Positions 47,659-61,190 are shown, numbered from the stretch's first letter. The stretch: DNA of 64,000 bases from Takifugu bimaculatus (GCA_004026145.2 CP034984.1:1920946-1984945), one strand, 5' to 3'. Notes: generated by a model from the letters alone, not told the origin. A program made the numbers and translations.

Positions 47659-48133
47659 AGCAGTGTAAACGGGCAACCGTGGGCAATTACATCATCAATG
47701 AAAGCGCTGCAGAAGAATTCAATTATCAGTTGACAAATTTAATCCAAAACATGCTCCACACGCACACGTGCAGCACGTTGCTGTCGCTGCTGCCTGAGGT
47801 CACGTTTGAGGTCAAGCGTTCCATTTTTGACACAAATCAGCGGCTTTATCGGCTCGGGAAGGTCGGAGCAGTAATTGCTCTCTTCACCTGTTGATTGAGG
47901 CTCCCTCCACACGCGCGCACGTGAGCCGAAGCGACGAGGCCTCTGTTCTCCTGCTCTGATTGTCTGCGCCCCCCCCAGTTTGTGGACGTGCAGGCTGTTA
48001 TTACCATCAAGCAAACAAACCACACAAAAACTCATCATTTACACCTTTTCACATGTTAAATTCTGTGATTGGTTTGATTGTTAGTGTCAAGAAAGTAAAA
48101 TCAGGTCAGCTCGATGCTAAAGTGCTTGTTAAA

Positions 48134-48166
48134 ACACACACACGCGCACACACACACACACACACA
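48134..48166. repeat. (CA)n microsatellite
   Basis: About 15 CA units with a CGCG interruption. Confidence 0.94.
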
Positions 48167-50149
48167 GACCCTGAAGTTGACAAAGATAACTTTCTTCTCA
48201 TGTATTTAAGGAATGCGATGCGCTAGACGATAAAAGAGTCACCTGAACATCTGCGTCCCCCTGCTGGCCGGCTGCAGTATGTGACTAAATAACTTCTACG
48301 AGAGTCAAATTCTCTTGACTGAAATTCGCTACTCGCGTCAAACGTTTTCATTGTGAAAATTTCCCCGGTTTATCACACACTGTTCAGAGGGGGGACGGTC
48401 TCTGTTGACACAGTCCTTCATGAGACACACAGATCTTCACATATGGGGGGGGGCATCGGCTATGGTGGTGCGGGTTGCCAGGTTGGGAGCGAGCGGCAAC
48501 ACGTCCTCCACGCTCGCGCTGGATGAATTCCTCGAGTCAATCCTGGAGTCGGTGTCCAGGTCGGCCTGTTTGTATACGAGGCCTCTGGAGCGTTGACGGG
48601 CTGAGCTGCACTCGGACTGACTGCTTGACTGGAGATGGCAGCAGATTTAAGGGGGGGGGGGGGCGCGTCCCGGTCTCTGATCCGCACAACGGAGTCAGCC
48701 AGTGAAGAGTATCCATCATCAGCTAAATCCCTCTCACTCGCCGCGACTCCCTCCGTCCCTCATCTTCCTAACCTGCCCCCCCCCCCCGTCCATCTCTTTC
48801 ACTTTTGTCACATTTGCACACAACAGATCTGCGTGCACGCGCGCGCAAACACGCACCCGCGTGCACGCGCTCCCACAGTGAAACGCTCTCTAACTTTGCC
48901 GAATGCCCCAACAGCTGCCCCTCCCCCCCCTCTCTTTTCCGATCCCTCTGTCGTGCTGATGCATTGGGGGGATTATGTGCGCGGGCTATGCGGCGTGCGG
49001 TCCCCCCGCTGCGCCGGGCCGTGCGCCGCTGGCCCGTGTCTGCACAGCTGACTGTATTAAACATAAGCAGCTTTACTTGATAGGGCTCTATCCAGCTTTA
49101 ATTATCACAAACTCACAAACTCGCTCGGCGCCCCCGCCACTCTGCAGAACAAACATGGCGAAAGCCCCTCATCTGTGATCCTGCAAACAGAGGAGGGGGG
49201 GCGCGTCCGGGCGATGTCACCCTCCTAAGGACAAGAGGACAGATGCGGCTCACGTTCGGCCTGACACCCGCCACCGTGATTGTGTTTTAACAGCGCCGCT
49301 GCCTGAAGGTGACGGTGGCCTGGATTTGCTGCAGTGCAAATACAGAATCTTATCATGTGTGCCCAGCGCGGGCCCGCCACATGCGGCAGAACCGGCTCCC
49401 CTCTTCTGAAGCCAAAGTGAATTTGTCTCGGCACGGCGGAAGCTCGGATTTAGTCCGCAGACAGAGAGAGAGGCGCCGGGGTGATTTAACAGCATTTCGC
49501 AGCCAGTTTCATCCAAGTTTTCCGGTACTTGGACGCCGGGCTCAGATCTACCGACATGAGCTGAACAGGTTTTAAAGAGCTCCAGGTGGGAATAGCAGCG
49601 GCGGTTTAAAGACGTCTTTAATTAGAGGCTGCGTGCGGCTCCATTAAGCTTCTGCTCCGGCTCACTTGCTGTTGCCACACTTCTCTCTATCATATTGTGT
49701 AATCTGCCACAGCCGCGGTGATGGATGTGTGAGCTGTTCGCTCTTTTATTCCACACAGGATAAAACACACAAAGCTAGTCAGCCGGGGACAAAGGTCAAC
49801 GTGCAGGCTGGGCTCGGACCTACAAAACCCTGTAGAGTGAAGGGGCGCGGCTTCAGAGGAGCCACATGGCTGCCTTAGCTAAGCTGGCAGGGAGAAAACA
49901 TTAAAAAGAAAACACTATCAGAAGAAAGGAGCGCTAATTAATGCTGTTCAGGAAGCTTGAAAGGAGCCTCTTAAGGTAAGGATGTGTTTACTGCGCTAAT
50001 AAATACAAGATTAAATATTTAACCAAGCTGTAGCCGCTTGTATTCCTCATTAATTTCCATGTGCGTGATGAATCTCGGAGCGGTTGTTGGGTGGCGGTAG
50101 GACCTGTTTAAGAATCCTGTCGGATGGTCCCCATAAACCCACTTTTCAG

Positions 50150-50300
50150 CTGGAATTAAGGGCGTTTAAAGGTTCTCCTCTGACAGGAGGGGACCGAGTT
50201 GAAGCTTTAATTGCTCAGAGCTGACTTTAGGGTGTCAGCTGCTCCATAAATTAATTATCCTAAAGTGCTCGGCCCAAGTCATTATGACAGCTCTCGCTGA
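50150..50300. promoter_or_regulatory. Candidate conserved non-coding element
   Basis: Repeat-free segment containing AGCTTTAATTGCTCAGAGCTG, split here as AGCTTTAATTGC and TCAGAGCTG, then CATAAATTAATTATCC and CATTATGACAGCTC. It combines homeodomain TAATT cores with CAGCTG/CAGCTC E-box-like sites. Function is inferred from texture only. Confidence 0.3.
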
Positions 50301-50979
50301 AGGAGAGACGGGGAGCAGAGGTGAGGACACATCAATGAGGGGGGAGCTGAAGTGTCCGTAAAGTCCTGCAGTGGTTATTGTTGAGGGTTCTGGCTGCGGA
50401 CAGAGAACCAGGCACTTCCCAGAATAAGAATATTACTCTTATTAGGATAAACATGAACAACTGTGATGGTTTTAAAAGGAAGAGTTCAGCCTGCAGGAAG
50501 GTTTCCTGCCCACCCCCCACTTGCTGCATGTCTGTGGAGACCAGCGGTCGAAGGTTCTGGGTCCATCAAGTGTTTTTCAATGGTGAAACCGGTAGCTTTT
50601 AAACGTGGGACTGAAGAACAAAACTGCGTCGGTCTTGAGCTCACAGCCTGGTAGTTGGAACCATCGCTGTCTTACTCGACTCCTCTGAGTGGCTCTGAGA
50701 TTTTCAAGGTTGTTGCCATTTTCTGCAAAGAATTATGGGGTGATGAGGCGTTGCTGACTGTCCGGCGCTACGAGATGACCTAATTACCCACTAATGAGCT
50801 ACACGGCTCCACAGCTGAGCACCGGTGCACACGGCCGGCACCACTGGGCCTGCTTGTGTTCAGGCTCAGGTAGGGAAGCTGCCTTCTAACCTCTGTGGTT
50901 GTGACGTGTTCCTTGTTGAGTGAGTTGGCTTTGTTTCTTTAATGCAACTGTTTGGAAAGGGAAAGGAAAACTTTGGTGA

Positions 50980-51200
50980 TTAAATATAAGATAGTAACTT
51001 CATTCTTATTCATGTTATATTGGCACAAAGCAAAATTGATAAGCAGAATTGCATTTTGTAGCACAGCAGATTCCCCTGGAGCAGGGAAACAAAATGGGGC
51101 AGTTTTAATGAAAATGCAATTACATTAGCTTCAATTTTCTGTTCAATTGAGATAAAAAGCCGCTCATTTGGATTCAAAAATCAAATCTGTTGTTTTTTTT
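50980..51200. promoter_or_regulatory. Candidate conserved non-coding element
   Basis: AT-rich, repeat-free block with TTTTAATGAAAATGCAATTACA, here noted as GAAAATGCAATTAC, plus TCAATTTTCTGTTCAATTG and AACAAAATGGGGCAG. Several ATGCAAT/CAATTA octamer and homeodomain-like cores cluster in about 200 bases. It stands out against the surrounding GC- and repeat-rich DNA. Confidence 0.4.
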
Positions 51201-51619
51201 TCATGTCAAACACGGCGGTGATGGTATCTTTCCACGCAAACACTCGACTGGACAATCCTCACAAACACGTCTGCTTATGAAATTGCTCGTTTGATTGTTG
51301 TGGAAAGCAAATTCCCTCGTCTGCACACTCAGATCAGAGAGTTTGAACTGCTAAAAACTAGAAGTAATCGTTGTTTTGCTTGTCCGTACGACCTGTTTGT
51401 GCATCTGTCCTGAGAAGGATGCTCGTTTGAAACAATCGGCACAGTTCGGGTCCTCCCATCCCTCTCGGGGGGGCACATGTGAATGCACACTCGCCCCGTG
51501 ACTCTGCAGCCAGGAAGTTGTCTTGGTTGGCCCCAGAAGCAGCTTTTCTCTCTTTGAACATCAGTTCCTCCAGCACATGCTTATAAATCACAAGTGTAAG
51601 AGGGAGGAGTCCCCATGGT

Positions 51620-51647
51620 GGGGGGGGGGGGGGGGGGGGGGGGGGGG
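51620..51647. repeat. G28 homopolymer run
   Basis: Uninterrupted run of 28 G residues, the longest in the window. It is a strong quadruplex former and a probable length-error site. Confidence 0.95.
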
Positions 51648-54600
51648 CGTGCTGGCCACGTGGGATGTATCATTTTGCCAAATAAAGACGATAAATTGCA
51701 CAAAAGAGCTGAGGGGAGAAGGTTGCAGGTTTCTGATGAGCCCTGGAGAGCAGCTCATGCAGAAGAGTCAGATTCTCTGCCCCCCCCCCTTTTCACCAGC
51801 AGCGCTCTTCTGGGTGCAACAGAACAACACGTGCACTTTTTCACTGTACACGTAGCCTACAGCAGATCAGTGGGCTGTAAAACCCATACAGGGACCTGAT
51901 CCCATTTATTTCCCCCTCTCACTTCCAATCCTCTCCTCCCTGGAGGTTTTCTGACCCCCCCCATCATTCCTCCAACTCCTCTCCCAGGATTCTGGTTTCC
52001 CTGACCTTATCAGAATCGCTGCAGATGAATGTTCCTGTCTCTCCGCACCCTTTGGGTCACCTCTCTCTTGTCTTCAAAAGACCCCACCACAACCTCCTCT
52101 GTCGGGGGCGTCGCAACGGCCCCCCTCCCTGCCTGCGCCTCAACAGAGAGGCTCGATAAGACTTGCTGTCATTATTGCGAGGACGGGCTGAGAGAAACGG
52201 ATAAAATCTATATTCACTCCCTCTGTTGTGCCACGCGATAACCACAGAGGCCAAGCTCCTCTTTACAAAGCTGTCTAAACGAGGCCACGGCTAAAAGCCC
52301 AGAGAGCCTTTTAGTCGGGCCTCGCCACAGCCAGCACGTCAATACGCTACAACCACAGGCTCCGAGAGCTTTAAAAAAACTCAACAATGAGCGGAGGAAA
52401 CACACACATGCCCTCGGGCCAAAACATCACACACACACTTTGTGTGTTCTCTGGTCTCAGACAGCATGTGTGCATCTGTCTGCAGCCGTCAGCCGGCGCT
52501 CGATTACACCAGGTTGAAAGAGGAGGAATGCAGGAGAGTTTTAAGGTCATTTTATTTCTAAAATTACACAAAAGACACCGGGGAAATGGACTGAGGTGGT
52601 CAGGCAGCGGCCAGCACGAAGAGACGCGGTCGCAGCGGAGAAAACGAAATAAAATAAAGAAAAGTTTAAGTGTAACTTAACTAACCTTTTATGGAAGAGA
52701 AAGTTCACCTAGTTGCGCATCTGCATATAAAATAGGTCCTAAATTAACTATAAATATGACAAATAAGTGGGGAGTAATGTTGCTGCTGGTGGATGAAGGC
52801 CTCTCCCTGCAAACAAGAGAAATGTTCCAGCAGTGGCCACTGGGGGCGCTAGATGCGCCTGTTTGTCTGTCCGATCATGTAAGAATTTCTCTTGCATTGC
52901 TGCCGCACATTAAATAAAGTGATGGATGAGAGTTTCGAGGTATGACCTCGACATCAGATTAAACTGTCAGTGTGTCTGATACAGCCGCATAACAGATTCT
53001 AGGCTCCGTGGCACTCGTGGGCACCCGTGTCAGACTTGCATTTGGAACTATGCAAATTTGCAGAGATCATATTAATGAATGTGTTGACTTGAAAGGCAGC
53101 TGCGGCTCCACGCTTTGAGGGCCGCTGGTACCTCCCACACAGTTGTAAACCAAGTGCGCCCACCAGGGAGCCGAGCTGATCAATAACAAGTAAATGATGA
53201 GCCCCCAGTCCAGCTTTAAGCTTCAGGAATTCTCTCTATTTACAATTGGAATATCTTGGTTAAGTCCCACTGGCAATAAGGTGCAGATGGCTGCTGCAGT
53301 GTACCTTTTAAAAACAATATTGTGACAGGGCAGCTGCAGTGCGGGTCAGTGGTTCTGTGATACGGCTTCGATCTACAACAGATGGGCCCTGCAGCAGCAC
53401 TGGAAGTCCCCTGGTAACAGGACAAAAAAACAACACTGATCCCTCTGTTTTGTTTTGTTTTTTTTACATCCAGGAAGTGTTTATTTGAGCAACTCCTCCA
53501 AACTCATCATCTAATGACAAGAGAATCCCCCAGATACAAGAGAAACATTGGGTTTTTGGCAGAGACGGGCTCAAATGCCTCCGAGTTTTAACTGAATTTC
53601 AGTGGAAGCTCAATTTGGAGTGAATAGAAGACAGAAAATTCAAACCCACACAGCTGACACGCTTATTAGAAAAATACTAATGATGTCGATGCACCTTTTA
53701 TCAGCATAAACCAACCGCTGCTCCGACCACATCTGGTTGGAATTCACCCTGAATTCAGCGGGGAGGCTGTTGCTGTTCAGCCTGGGTCTCCGGGGGAACG
53801 TGAGCCAGCACATGTGTCCGAGGGAACGCCTGATGAGAAAACAAGGTGTGGACCCGGGCCTGAGCGTGAGAAAGAACAGTATCGTCGGCATATTTCTCCC
53901 AAATATAAACTTAAGGAGAGAGGAGGTGCTGCTGGACCGAAGGGGCCCTTAAAAATGCCCATTTGGTGGGGTCAAGGCTCTATTTGGGGCTCTAACGAAA
54001 TCCTAATCTGTTTGTTGGCACATGAGAATTGGTTTGATTCATGATTCTGACAGTATTTCTTTCGGACCGCGACGGGTTCATGTTGGGAATCCAACAAGTG
54101 ACCAGGCGAGCCAGGTCTCGTGCCATCTGCCAAACATGAGGGCTCCAAATGGGCGCCGCCCGCGATGTTCGAGCGGCCATTAGGACCATTGATTGCTCTG
54201 CTGGGCCATATAACGGCATCGGAGCATGAGGGCATTTTATGGCACCAGATGTAACCTGTGGTGCCTTCGCTGTTTGTCTGTGATACCAGAATGGGCACTT
54301 TGACACCGGCTCTCCATTCACGTGTCGGCACCGTCAAACACGTTTCTCCAGACACAGATGCGGCGTCTTTGACGGCAGCCTGCTTCATCGGGGAGCTTCA
54401 AACAGCAGAATAAATGTAACTTTTCAAAGGAATGTGAGTTTCAGCGGAGCGGGTGTCACACATTTCTTAGTTGGTGACATTTTAAACTGCCTCTTGATGC
54501 ATAAATCTGCCTCCTTTTGTGTCGCTGACACATGTTATCAGCTGCTTTTTGAAAGACAAACAGGTGAAATTCAGAGGTTTATATTTTTGCCGTTCCCTCA

Positions 54601-54903
54601 GGCTCAACACTGCGAAATCCCACACAATAAACGCAGCCCGAGTCCAACATGTTGTCCAGACACGGTAGCTTGACCTCCCAAGAACAAAACTGCCAGCACA
54701 AGTCCCGAGATTAGTCATTTTTTAGCGGTACATGTTTCAATCGATGGAAATGTCATCAGGGACAAACCTATTTTCCTCGGCTTTGTCCTGGATAAATGTT
54801 GTTCAATCCCACACCGTCAAATCCCCCCTTCTGCCTTCAAACGGAGAACCCCCCCACCCCATCCCACCCCCGACTCCCTGGTCCTCTCCTCACACATGGA
54901 TGC

Positions 54904-54906
<3 letters not shown>

Positions 54907-54937
<31 letters not shown>
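54907..54937. repeat. (CA)n microsatellite
   Basis: About 15 CA units. Confidence 0.97.
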
Positions 54938-54940
<3 letters not shown>

Positions 54941-55567
54941 TCACCTCAAAGATTCCATCGCGGGTGATACACGAGGAAAGGTGCAGCCGCTGCTGATGCA
55001 GTTTGTGTCGGGTATGGATTTGTCAAGTGGTGATGAATCCGGCATTTTAAAACCGTAACCCCATCAATCTCCCCGCTCCTGCTAGCGGCTAACGCATCGC
55101 ACCTGAAAGACACAGAATCCATCTGAGGCGTTGGTGACGGAAGCCGAACCGTCACAGGAACTCGTCTGGTGATGACCGTGTCCACGTGCACGCCGCATGG
55201 GTGCAGGCGCGTGAGCAGGCGGAAGCGAGACAGCGGGCGCATTTCCACGTGATTCCGGGCTTCAGACACACAAACAACTTGACATTTGGCGGTGAATGAA
55301 AACGGTGTGAATAGATGGGAAAGTGCTGCAGGTAATCGCAGCGGCGCAACTGAGGGGGGTGGGTGGGGGGGGTTATGCTTCCTCCCACAATTCGCGGTGA
55401 CATCTTTATGAATATTTGGGCTCTGCGGGGGCTGATCGCCGAACTCTTCCAATCGATGACAAGGGTTGCGTCACGCGGGACGTTTAGCGTTGCTACGGAA
55501 ACCTTTCATGGGAGCCTGACAGTTAAATGAACTTTCCCAGTTTGGATTTAGTAGAGTGTCTTGACGT

Positions 55568-55569
<2 letters not shown>

Positions 55570-55625
<56 letters not shown>
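55570..55625. repeat. (GT)n microsatellite
   Basis: About 28 perfect GT units. Confidence 0.98.
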
Positions 55626-55628
<3 letters not shown>

Positions 55629-55739
55629 GGCAGCTGGCCATGACTGGCACCGTCCTCTCTAAGGATGTGTTTGAATACAGAGGACTGCTGTTAATGGAGG
55701 GTCTGTCTTTCTGTTTTTCACATCCGAGGAGCTATACAA

Positions 55740-55760
55740 CCCCCCCCCCCCCCCCCCCCC
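55740..55760. repeat. C21 homopolymer run
   Basis: Uninterrupted run of 21 C residues. Confidence 0.95.
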
Positions 55761-57677
55761 ACAGTGTGCTGGCGAGGCATCCGGTCCCATCACACCGGGT
55801 CGCTCTTCCTGCAGATCACCAGGGTGTCGAGGCTTTTCTCGCCACAGCTCGCCGTCCGAGCCAAGAGGAAGAATGGGAGAGGGATGGATGGATGGATGCG
55901 CAGGGGAGGAAATGATATCAGGGTAATGGATGCATGTCTGTGCGGGCAAAAACATTGGTTTTGAGAGGGGAATACGACACCAGGGGAGGAAGCAAAATGG
56001 CCTTTTTAACAATATCCTCCTTTTGTTGGATGGTAAGCCGTCCCCGTGGGCTGCTGAGGAAGATCAGCCTTTCATAATACATCTATTTTCTGTTGATGGG
56101 TTACAGCTAAATTGAATCATAACCAGCTTCTAACCTTTTCTGGAGGCAAAGACCAAAATATTTCTGCATCAGATCAGCATTTCTACACGTCATTGTTTTC
56201 ATGGTGAAAACTGCAGCGAGTCCTCATTATTGTCACACTATGGTTGAGTGTTGGCGTTTGGCTGGTTCTCCTACTAAGATATTACCCCTTAAATATTAAA
56301 CTGGATTATAACCTGGACCTGAGTGCAAAGTTTGGACCAATTTTCGAGAATAAAGTCACTTAAATCCCTCAAGGTTGTGAAAAAGAGGGTGCGTTGAAGG
56401 TCTGTGAAGAAGTGAAGTTTGTTTTTTTTAAATTGACTGTCATTATAAACCAGAGATGAGCCTCGTTCCACCTTAAATCAGATTAAATTAGTCTGAAACT
56501 TCTTAATTTTGAAACTGAATTAATGAAGGTCACTGAAATGATGAAACCACTGGAAACCTGGTGGCTGTTTGGAGGCTGACTCAGCACAGCTCCCCCTGAT
56601 GACGCTTCATTCCGGAGGATCTGAGTCTCGCCGGAGAGCAGCCACACGTAGAAACCTGGTGTTTATCCTCTGAGTCAGTTTGGATCAACCCCGGGAAGGG
56701 CGAGGCTGCAAAAATTCAAGAATTCTTGATTGCCTCGGTGTTTCTGTGCAATCCTCCCTTCCACTGGGCTGCTGCTCCTCTGCGCCCATCAAAGTGAGTC
56801 ATTACGGAGCTCCGGCGCTCCGTAAATCCTGTTGTTCTTCACGCACAACGAGCCAACTCCTGTTAGCAGCTCAGGAATTCAGTTTGCGGCCGTCCTCATC
56901 TCTGAGTGCTCTTATTTAGACTTTCAGCGCAGCCCAGCAGGGCTCTGCGGGGGGGCTGGCAGGCAGGCGCTACCTGAGAGCGGGAGCCTGTGAGCAACAG
57001 ACATCCCAGCTAGATAAATGTGTGTGTGCACATATGATTAAAAACACTCTCTTCAGCAAGATTTCTAATCAAGAACATAGCCAGAGGGCTATTTGTGCGT
57101 GCTGTTACTGAGGACTTGAAGCTTTTCTGGCTTCCCTTCTCGCACCAAGCAGCATGTTGATTAATGACATCACATCCTTTTCATCTGATTTCTAACGGCA
57201 GATCGCGGCGTCGGATTGAGCTTCCTGTTTCTTTGAACTTCTGGCTTCCGTTTTGTGATGGTGGAGGAATCCTGGGTGGCGTTTTTTGTTTTTTAAACGA
57301 ATGATTTGCCTCAGAATTGAGCAGTCGGCCAACGGTGCGAGGGGAGCCTGTGGAAATGGAAATGATGTGTGGACGCTGGAATTATCTGTCCGATTAGCTA
57401 AAGAAGCTTTTGTTCAGTTCTGGGCACCTTCTCTGCATCATATTGTGAGGGTGTTTTTTCCTTATTTTATATATTATTTGGCACTTTTGTGTGCAAGAAG
57501 GTCTTATTTCATATTAATTTATATATTTTACTAGAATTTTCACTAATTGCCATTACATTTGTGGTTGATTTGCCACAAATGTACCTCAGAACACTGCAGA
57601 TATTCTTAAATTCCAACCTCTCATCGTCAGTCACAGATGATTGATAGTAAAGACAATAATTAGTGAGGTTCTGCAGT

Positions 57678-57694
57678 GGGGGGGGGGGGGGGGG
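57678..57694. repeat. G17 homopolymer run
   Basis: Uninterrupted run of 17 G residues immediately before the degraded interspersed repeat. Confidence 0.95.
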
Positions 57695-57734
57695 CGGTGC
57701 ACACGTGGAGAAAAAGGACTTGATTCCAGCTCAT

Positions 57735-57945
57735 TTGCATGACGGGCCTGTGCGGGTTGCTCCTCCAGTTTCCTCCCACACTCCCAAAACATGCACGTTA
57801 GCTCCATTAGAGACCTCTAATTGCCCTCAGACGTTAGTGAAGGGGGTGCCTGTGACCTCCCCCCCATCACTGCAGACCCCCCCCCTCCCCGTCACCCTGA
57901 CTCAGAGATGGGATGATGGACTGGTGGAGGTGCAGAGCTGCAGCC
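57735..57945 (+). repeat. Degraded teleost interspersed repeat
   Basis: The segment reads CATTTGCATG, then TTTCCTCCCACACTCC, AAAACATGCACGTTAG, CTCTAATTGCCCTCAG and further on GATGATGGACTGGTGG. This order matches a very common fish repeat whose core runs TTTGCATG, TCCTCCCACAGTCC, AAAACATGCA and CTAAATTGCCC (from memory). I do not assign a family name. Confidence 0.6.
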
Positions 57946-58129
57946 GGGTGCATAAATTGAAGTCTACCTTTGCAATCACAGACACGTTTGCCACGTTTTG
58001 AACAAACACTCACATATTACTGATGTTCCCCGTCTCCATATCTCCCATTTGAACAGTTTTCCCATCAAGCGCTCCTCCCTTTCACCCCCCCCTGAGTGTT
58101 TGTGACGCACTTGTCTGACTAATCCAGAG

Positions 58130-58300
58130 CTCCTGCTGTTTGAGGATTAATAAGCAGCATTGTTCCATAACACCAATTATTAAATTCAATCGATTGGCAG
58201 CTTAATCAGAGGAGATAATTGGACCAGCATGTGAATGTTAATAAGCCTGTGAAGCCAAAGAAACATAAATCTGTTATCAGGCTGCGTATCACCGCCAGCA
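58130..58300. promoter_or_regulatory. Candidate conserved non-coding element
   Basis: AT-rich, repeat-free block with GATTAATAAGCAGC, CCAATTATTAAATTC, AATCGATTGGCAGC and GATAATTGGACC. Homeodomain-like and GATA-like cores cluster here. Inferred from sequence texture only. Confidence 0.38.
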
Positions 58301-59602
58301 ACCGCACGTCCACGTGCAAAGAGGCGCACACGCGAGACAAAGAAAGATGAAGTTCCGTGTAATTAGGCTCTAATTTGACGTGTGTAACGCTGATCATCGA
58401 GGGTGGGAGTGAGAAGTGAATGTCAGTATGAAATTAGACAGATGTGGAAGGTTTGTTTGTGTTTTCTGGGTTTTTTTTGTAGTTTTACCCCGCATCAGCA
58501 CTCTCTGCAGCCAACTTTATTCTGGCAATCAGCGACATCATTAGCAGGCGCCGAGGACGGAGCGCGACCTTCTCACCTGTCAGCAGTCACGCCCACCTCA
58601 TTTCCTGCCGACTGTCGTTTGCTCAGGTCCTTGCTGGAGGTTCATTAATAAGGCGACGTGACGACACAGCAAATTGCGTCGCCACGACGGGACAAAAATG
58701 CAAAAAAACCCCAGTGATTAAAGTAGTTTGTGGATGTCAGTAAATGCCTGTGACAGCTGGACGAGGATTAACCCTCGCAGTAGCTTGGACCAACCCCGAT
58801 TTGTCCGTTTCCATAGATAAGCAGCTACTTCATCCATATCAGCTCGCTGTGGCAGCACGAGTGTGTAATCACGAGAATATTAGCTTCTGTATCTTTGTTT
58901 ATATAACTATATGATTCGCTGGTATTCCTCGGCAGCTACGTTATAATCAATTATTTTATGGCGGAAAAGTTAAACACAGTATTCCGGCGCTAATCTATCT
59001 GCAATAATGAACCATTTTGACTCCTTTTAGCCTGTCATGGTGTTTTCAGCCCTGGTTTCCATCAATTCCCAGGGGAGATGAGGATGATCTCTTCTATTCT
59101 AGAGTAATGAAGGAACATTTTCGCCTGCGTTCAATCATCTACAGCAAATAAAGAATCAAAATGCTGCATATCTTCATGAATGCTCCCACTGCGGGTGTGT
59201 CTGATGGAAGATTTGAGAGCCTGATTGGTGGGTGACAGTGTCAGGGGGCCGCGGCTCAGCTGAGCGCTACAGAAACAACGCGGCTGCAGAGGAGCCAGCT
59301 CGCCGCTCCAATGAGCTGTTGTGCAGAACAACTTCGGTGAATGCACAGCGGCCCAGGACTGCAGGTGCTTTAATTAAAAACTAAATAATGAAACAGAATG
59401 GCCAAGTGAGCCTAAAGCAGGAGCGGAGGTGGCCACAGTGAGAACTGTTTCTCAATCACAGCCTTGTGCCTCGGAGCATGCTAACTTTTAATGAATGATT
59501 GAGAATCAATCACAAATGGCGGCGCATTAATCCTGCAGGAGTCTGCGCGGCCTTTTCCTTTGAACCGGCTGGAAAACGTCTGAAAACTGTGAAATTGTAA
59601 TA

Positions 59603-59620
59603 CCCCCCCCCCCCCCCCCC
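59603..59620. repeat. C18 homopolymer run
   Basis: Uninterrupted run of 18 C residues. Confidence 0.95.
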
Positions 59621-61190
59621 ATTACTTGTGTCCCCCTCCCTCACGTTCCTATTTTGCCGTCCAATTCCCTGAGAGATTTCAATTAAATTGTCCTGCCGTC
59701 TTCCTCTCTTAGTTTCCCTAATCTCTCTCCTGGCTCGTGGCAAAGTGTGATTTTGTTTTTTCCGCGATGCCATTTCCAATTTAATAGAAGTGCATTTTTG
59801 TTCACTTGTGTTATGAATTAAGATGGGGTTCTTCATGGGCGGAGGTGCGCGCTGCCATGGTTGAGCACCCCTTTATTCAGGCTCTCTCTACCTTGAAGGT
59901 GAACGGTGCCGTGCCTGTGCGAACTCTATAAATTGACTTGTACAAGTTCGCCTTTTGCTGTTGTTGAAGGTAAGGCGGCAGGAGTTTTTGCCCTTGAGAC
60001 GGTATTTGCTCCCGGTGAATTATAGATGCAGCCGCTCCAGAGAAGCTGCTTCAGAGGGGCCGTATGAGGCCCGCAGCTGGCGAGCATTATCCCCATTCCT
60101 GTTCATTTTTATAAAGAATTGTACACAACCATCAATCCTAAACGTCTCTATTGAATTTCAGTGATTTAACCACGATTAGCCTGAACTGGCGGATCAGAAA
60201 CCGTCCTTAATTTCCCCTCCGAGGCCTCGCGTCTGCATCAAGGACCCGACCGGAGTGACCCAATATTTATCAGGAAAGAGGCTTTTTCTGAGCCAAGCTA
60301 GCAGACTTTTTATCCATAAAGGCACTGAATTATTCCCAGCTGACAGGGTTTGTTTGTCCCCTCAGAGTCCGTGCCTGGGACATATTAGCTGTTACCAGAG
60401 AAACTAATGAGTGGCTGGCACCGGACCGCCGGAGCCCCTTGGGTGTTTTCAACTGACTGTCTTTGAATGTGTGGATGCACATCGACATCATTAATGTCTA
60501 AAATTAGAACGTGCAGCTGTCAGTCTCCGGGCCCGCGCTGATGGCTCGTCATTCACGGTCGGCTGGACGAGACTGGTCGCCCGACGCGTCCCTCCCAGTC
60601 GCGTCCCCCCTTGCTTTCAGCGACAGGAGCTTGTGGCTAACAAGTTTCCACCCTCGTCTCATTAGCGTTACAGTAGCGCCGCGACTTGATCAGACGTGCT
60701 AATCGTTTTGTTGATTGGCCCTCGTCAGCGGTATTGACTGTGAGCCGGATGACAAAAACGGCACCCAAAAATCTACGCTTCTTTTTACTGAAATCTTACT
60801 GAAATTAGTGCAAAAAACACACAAGAGTAGATGAATCCATGTCGTGACATACATCGAATGTCATAGGTCTCTTAATTAGCATTAATTTTGGAGGCAGCAG
60901 CCTCCCGCTTACTGAGAGACGGGGATGGAAACAGTCTAAAAGTCTCATGACTTTCTCTGATCTGTTTTGAAAAAAATCGTCATCTCCATCTGGCACAGCA
61001 GACAAAGAAAAGCGTGCTGTAATGCACGCAGGAAAAAACTTTAGGTTGGTAAATTGGACATTTTATTATAAAATACTCCATTCTCGGATGTTAGCTAAAA
61101 CAGCTCATTTTGTTCGTTTAGCATCAGGGATGCATTTAGGTACGATGGCTAATTGGATTTGATGGTTAGACCCCTTAACACCCCTTTGTG

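Larger units (their letters stand above)
47659..55569. other. Intergenic DNA, third part
   Basis: No supported gene. Simple repeats are at 48134-48166 (CA), 48651-48663 (G13), 51620-51647 (G28) and 54907-54937 (CA). Unique AT-rich islands at 49900-50300 and 50980-51200 and a unique low-repeat segment at 53990-54420 may be regulatory. Confidence 0.75.

Noticed and set aside
47311..47894. Long Ser-Leu and Arg-Glu frames on both strands
   Set aside because: They are direct translations of the (CT)n array and carry no coding information.
54946..55452. 168-codon minus-strand open frame
   Set aside because: Composition is proline/histidine-rich from a C-rich tract; no family match and no splice or promoter context.
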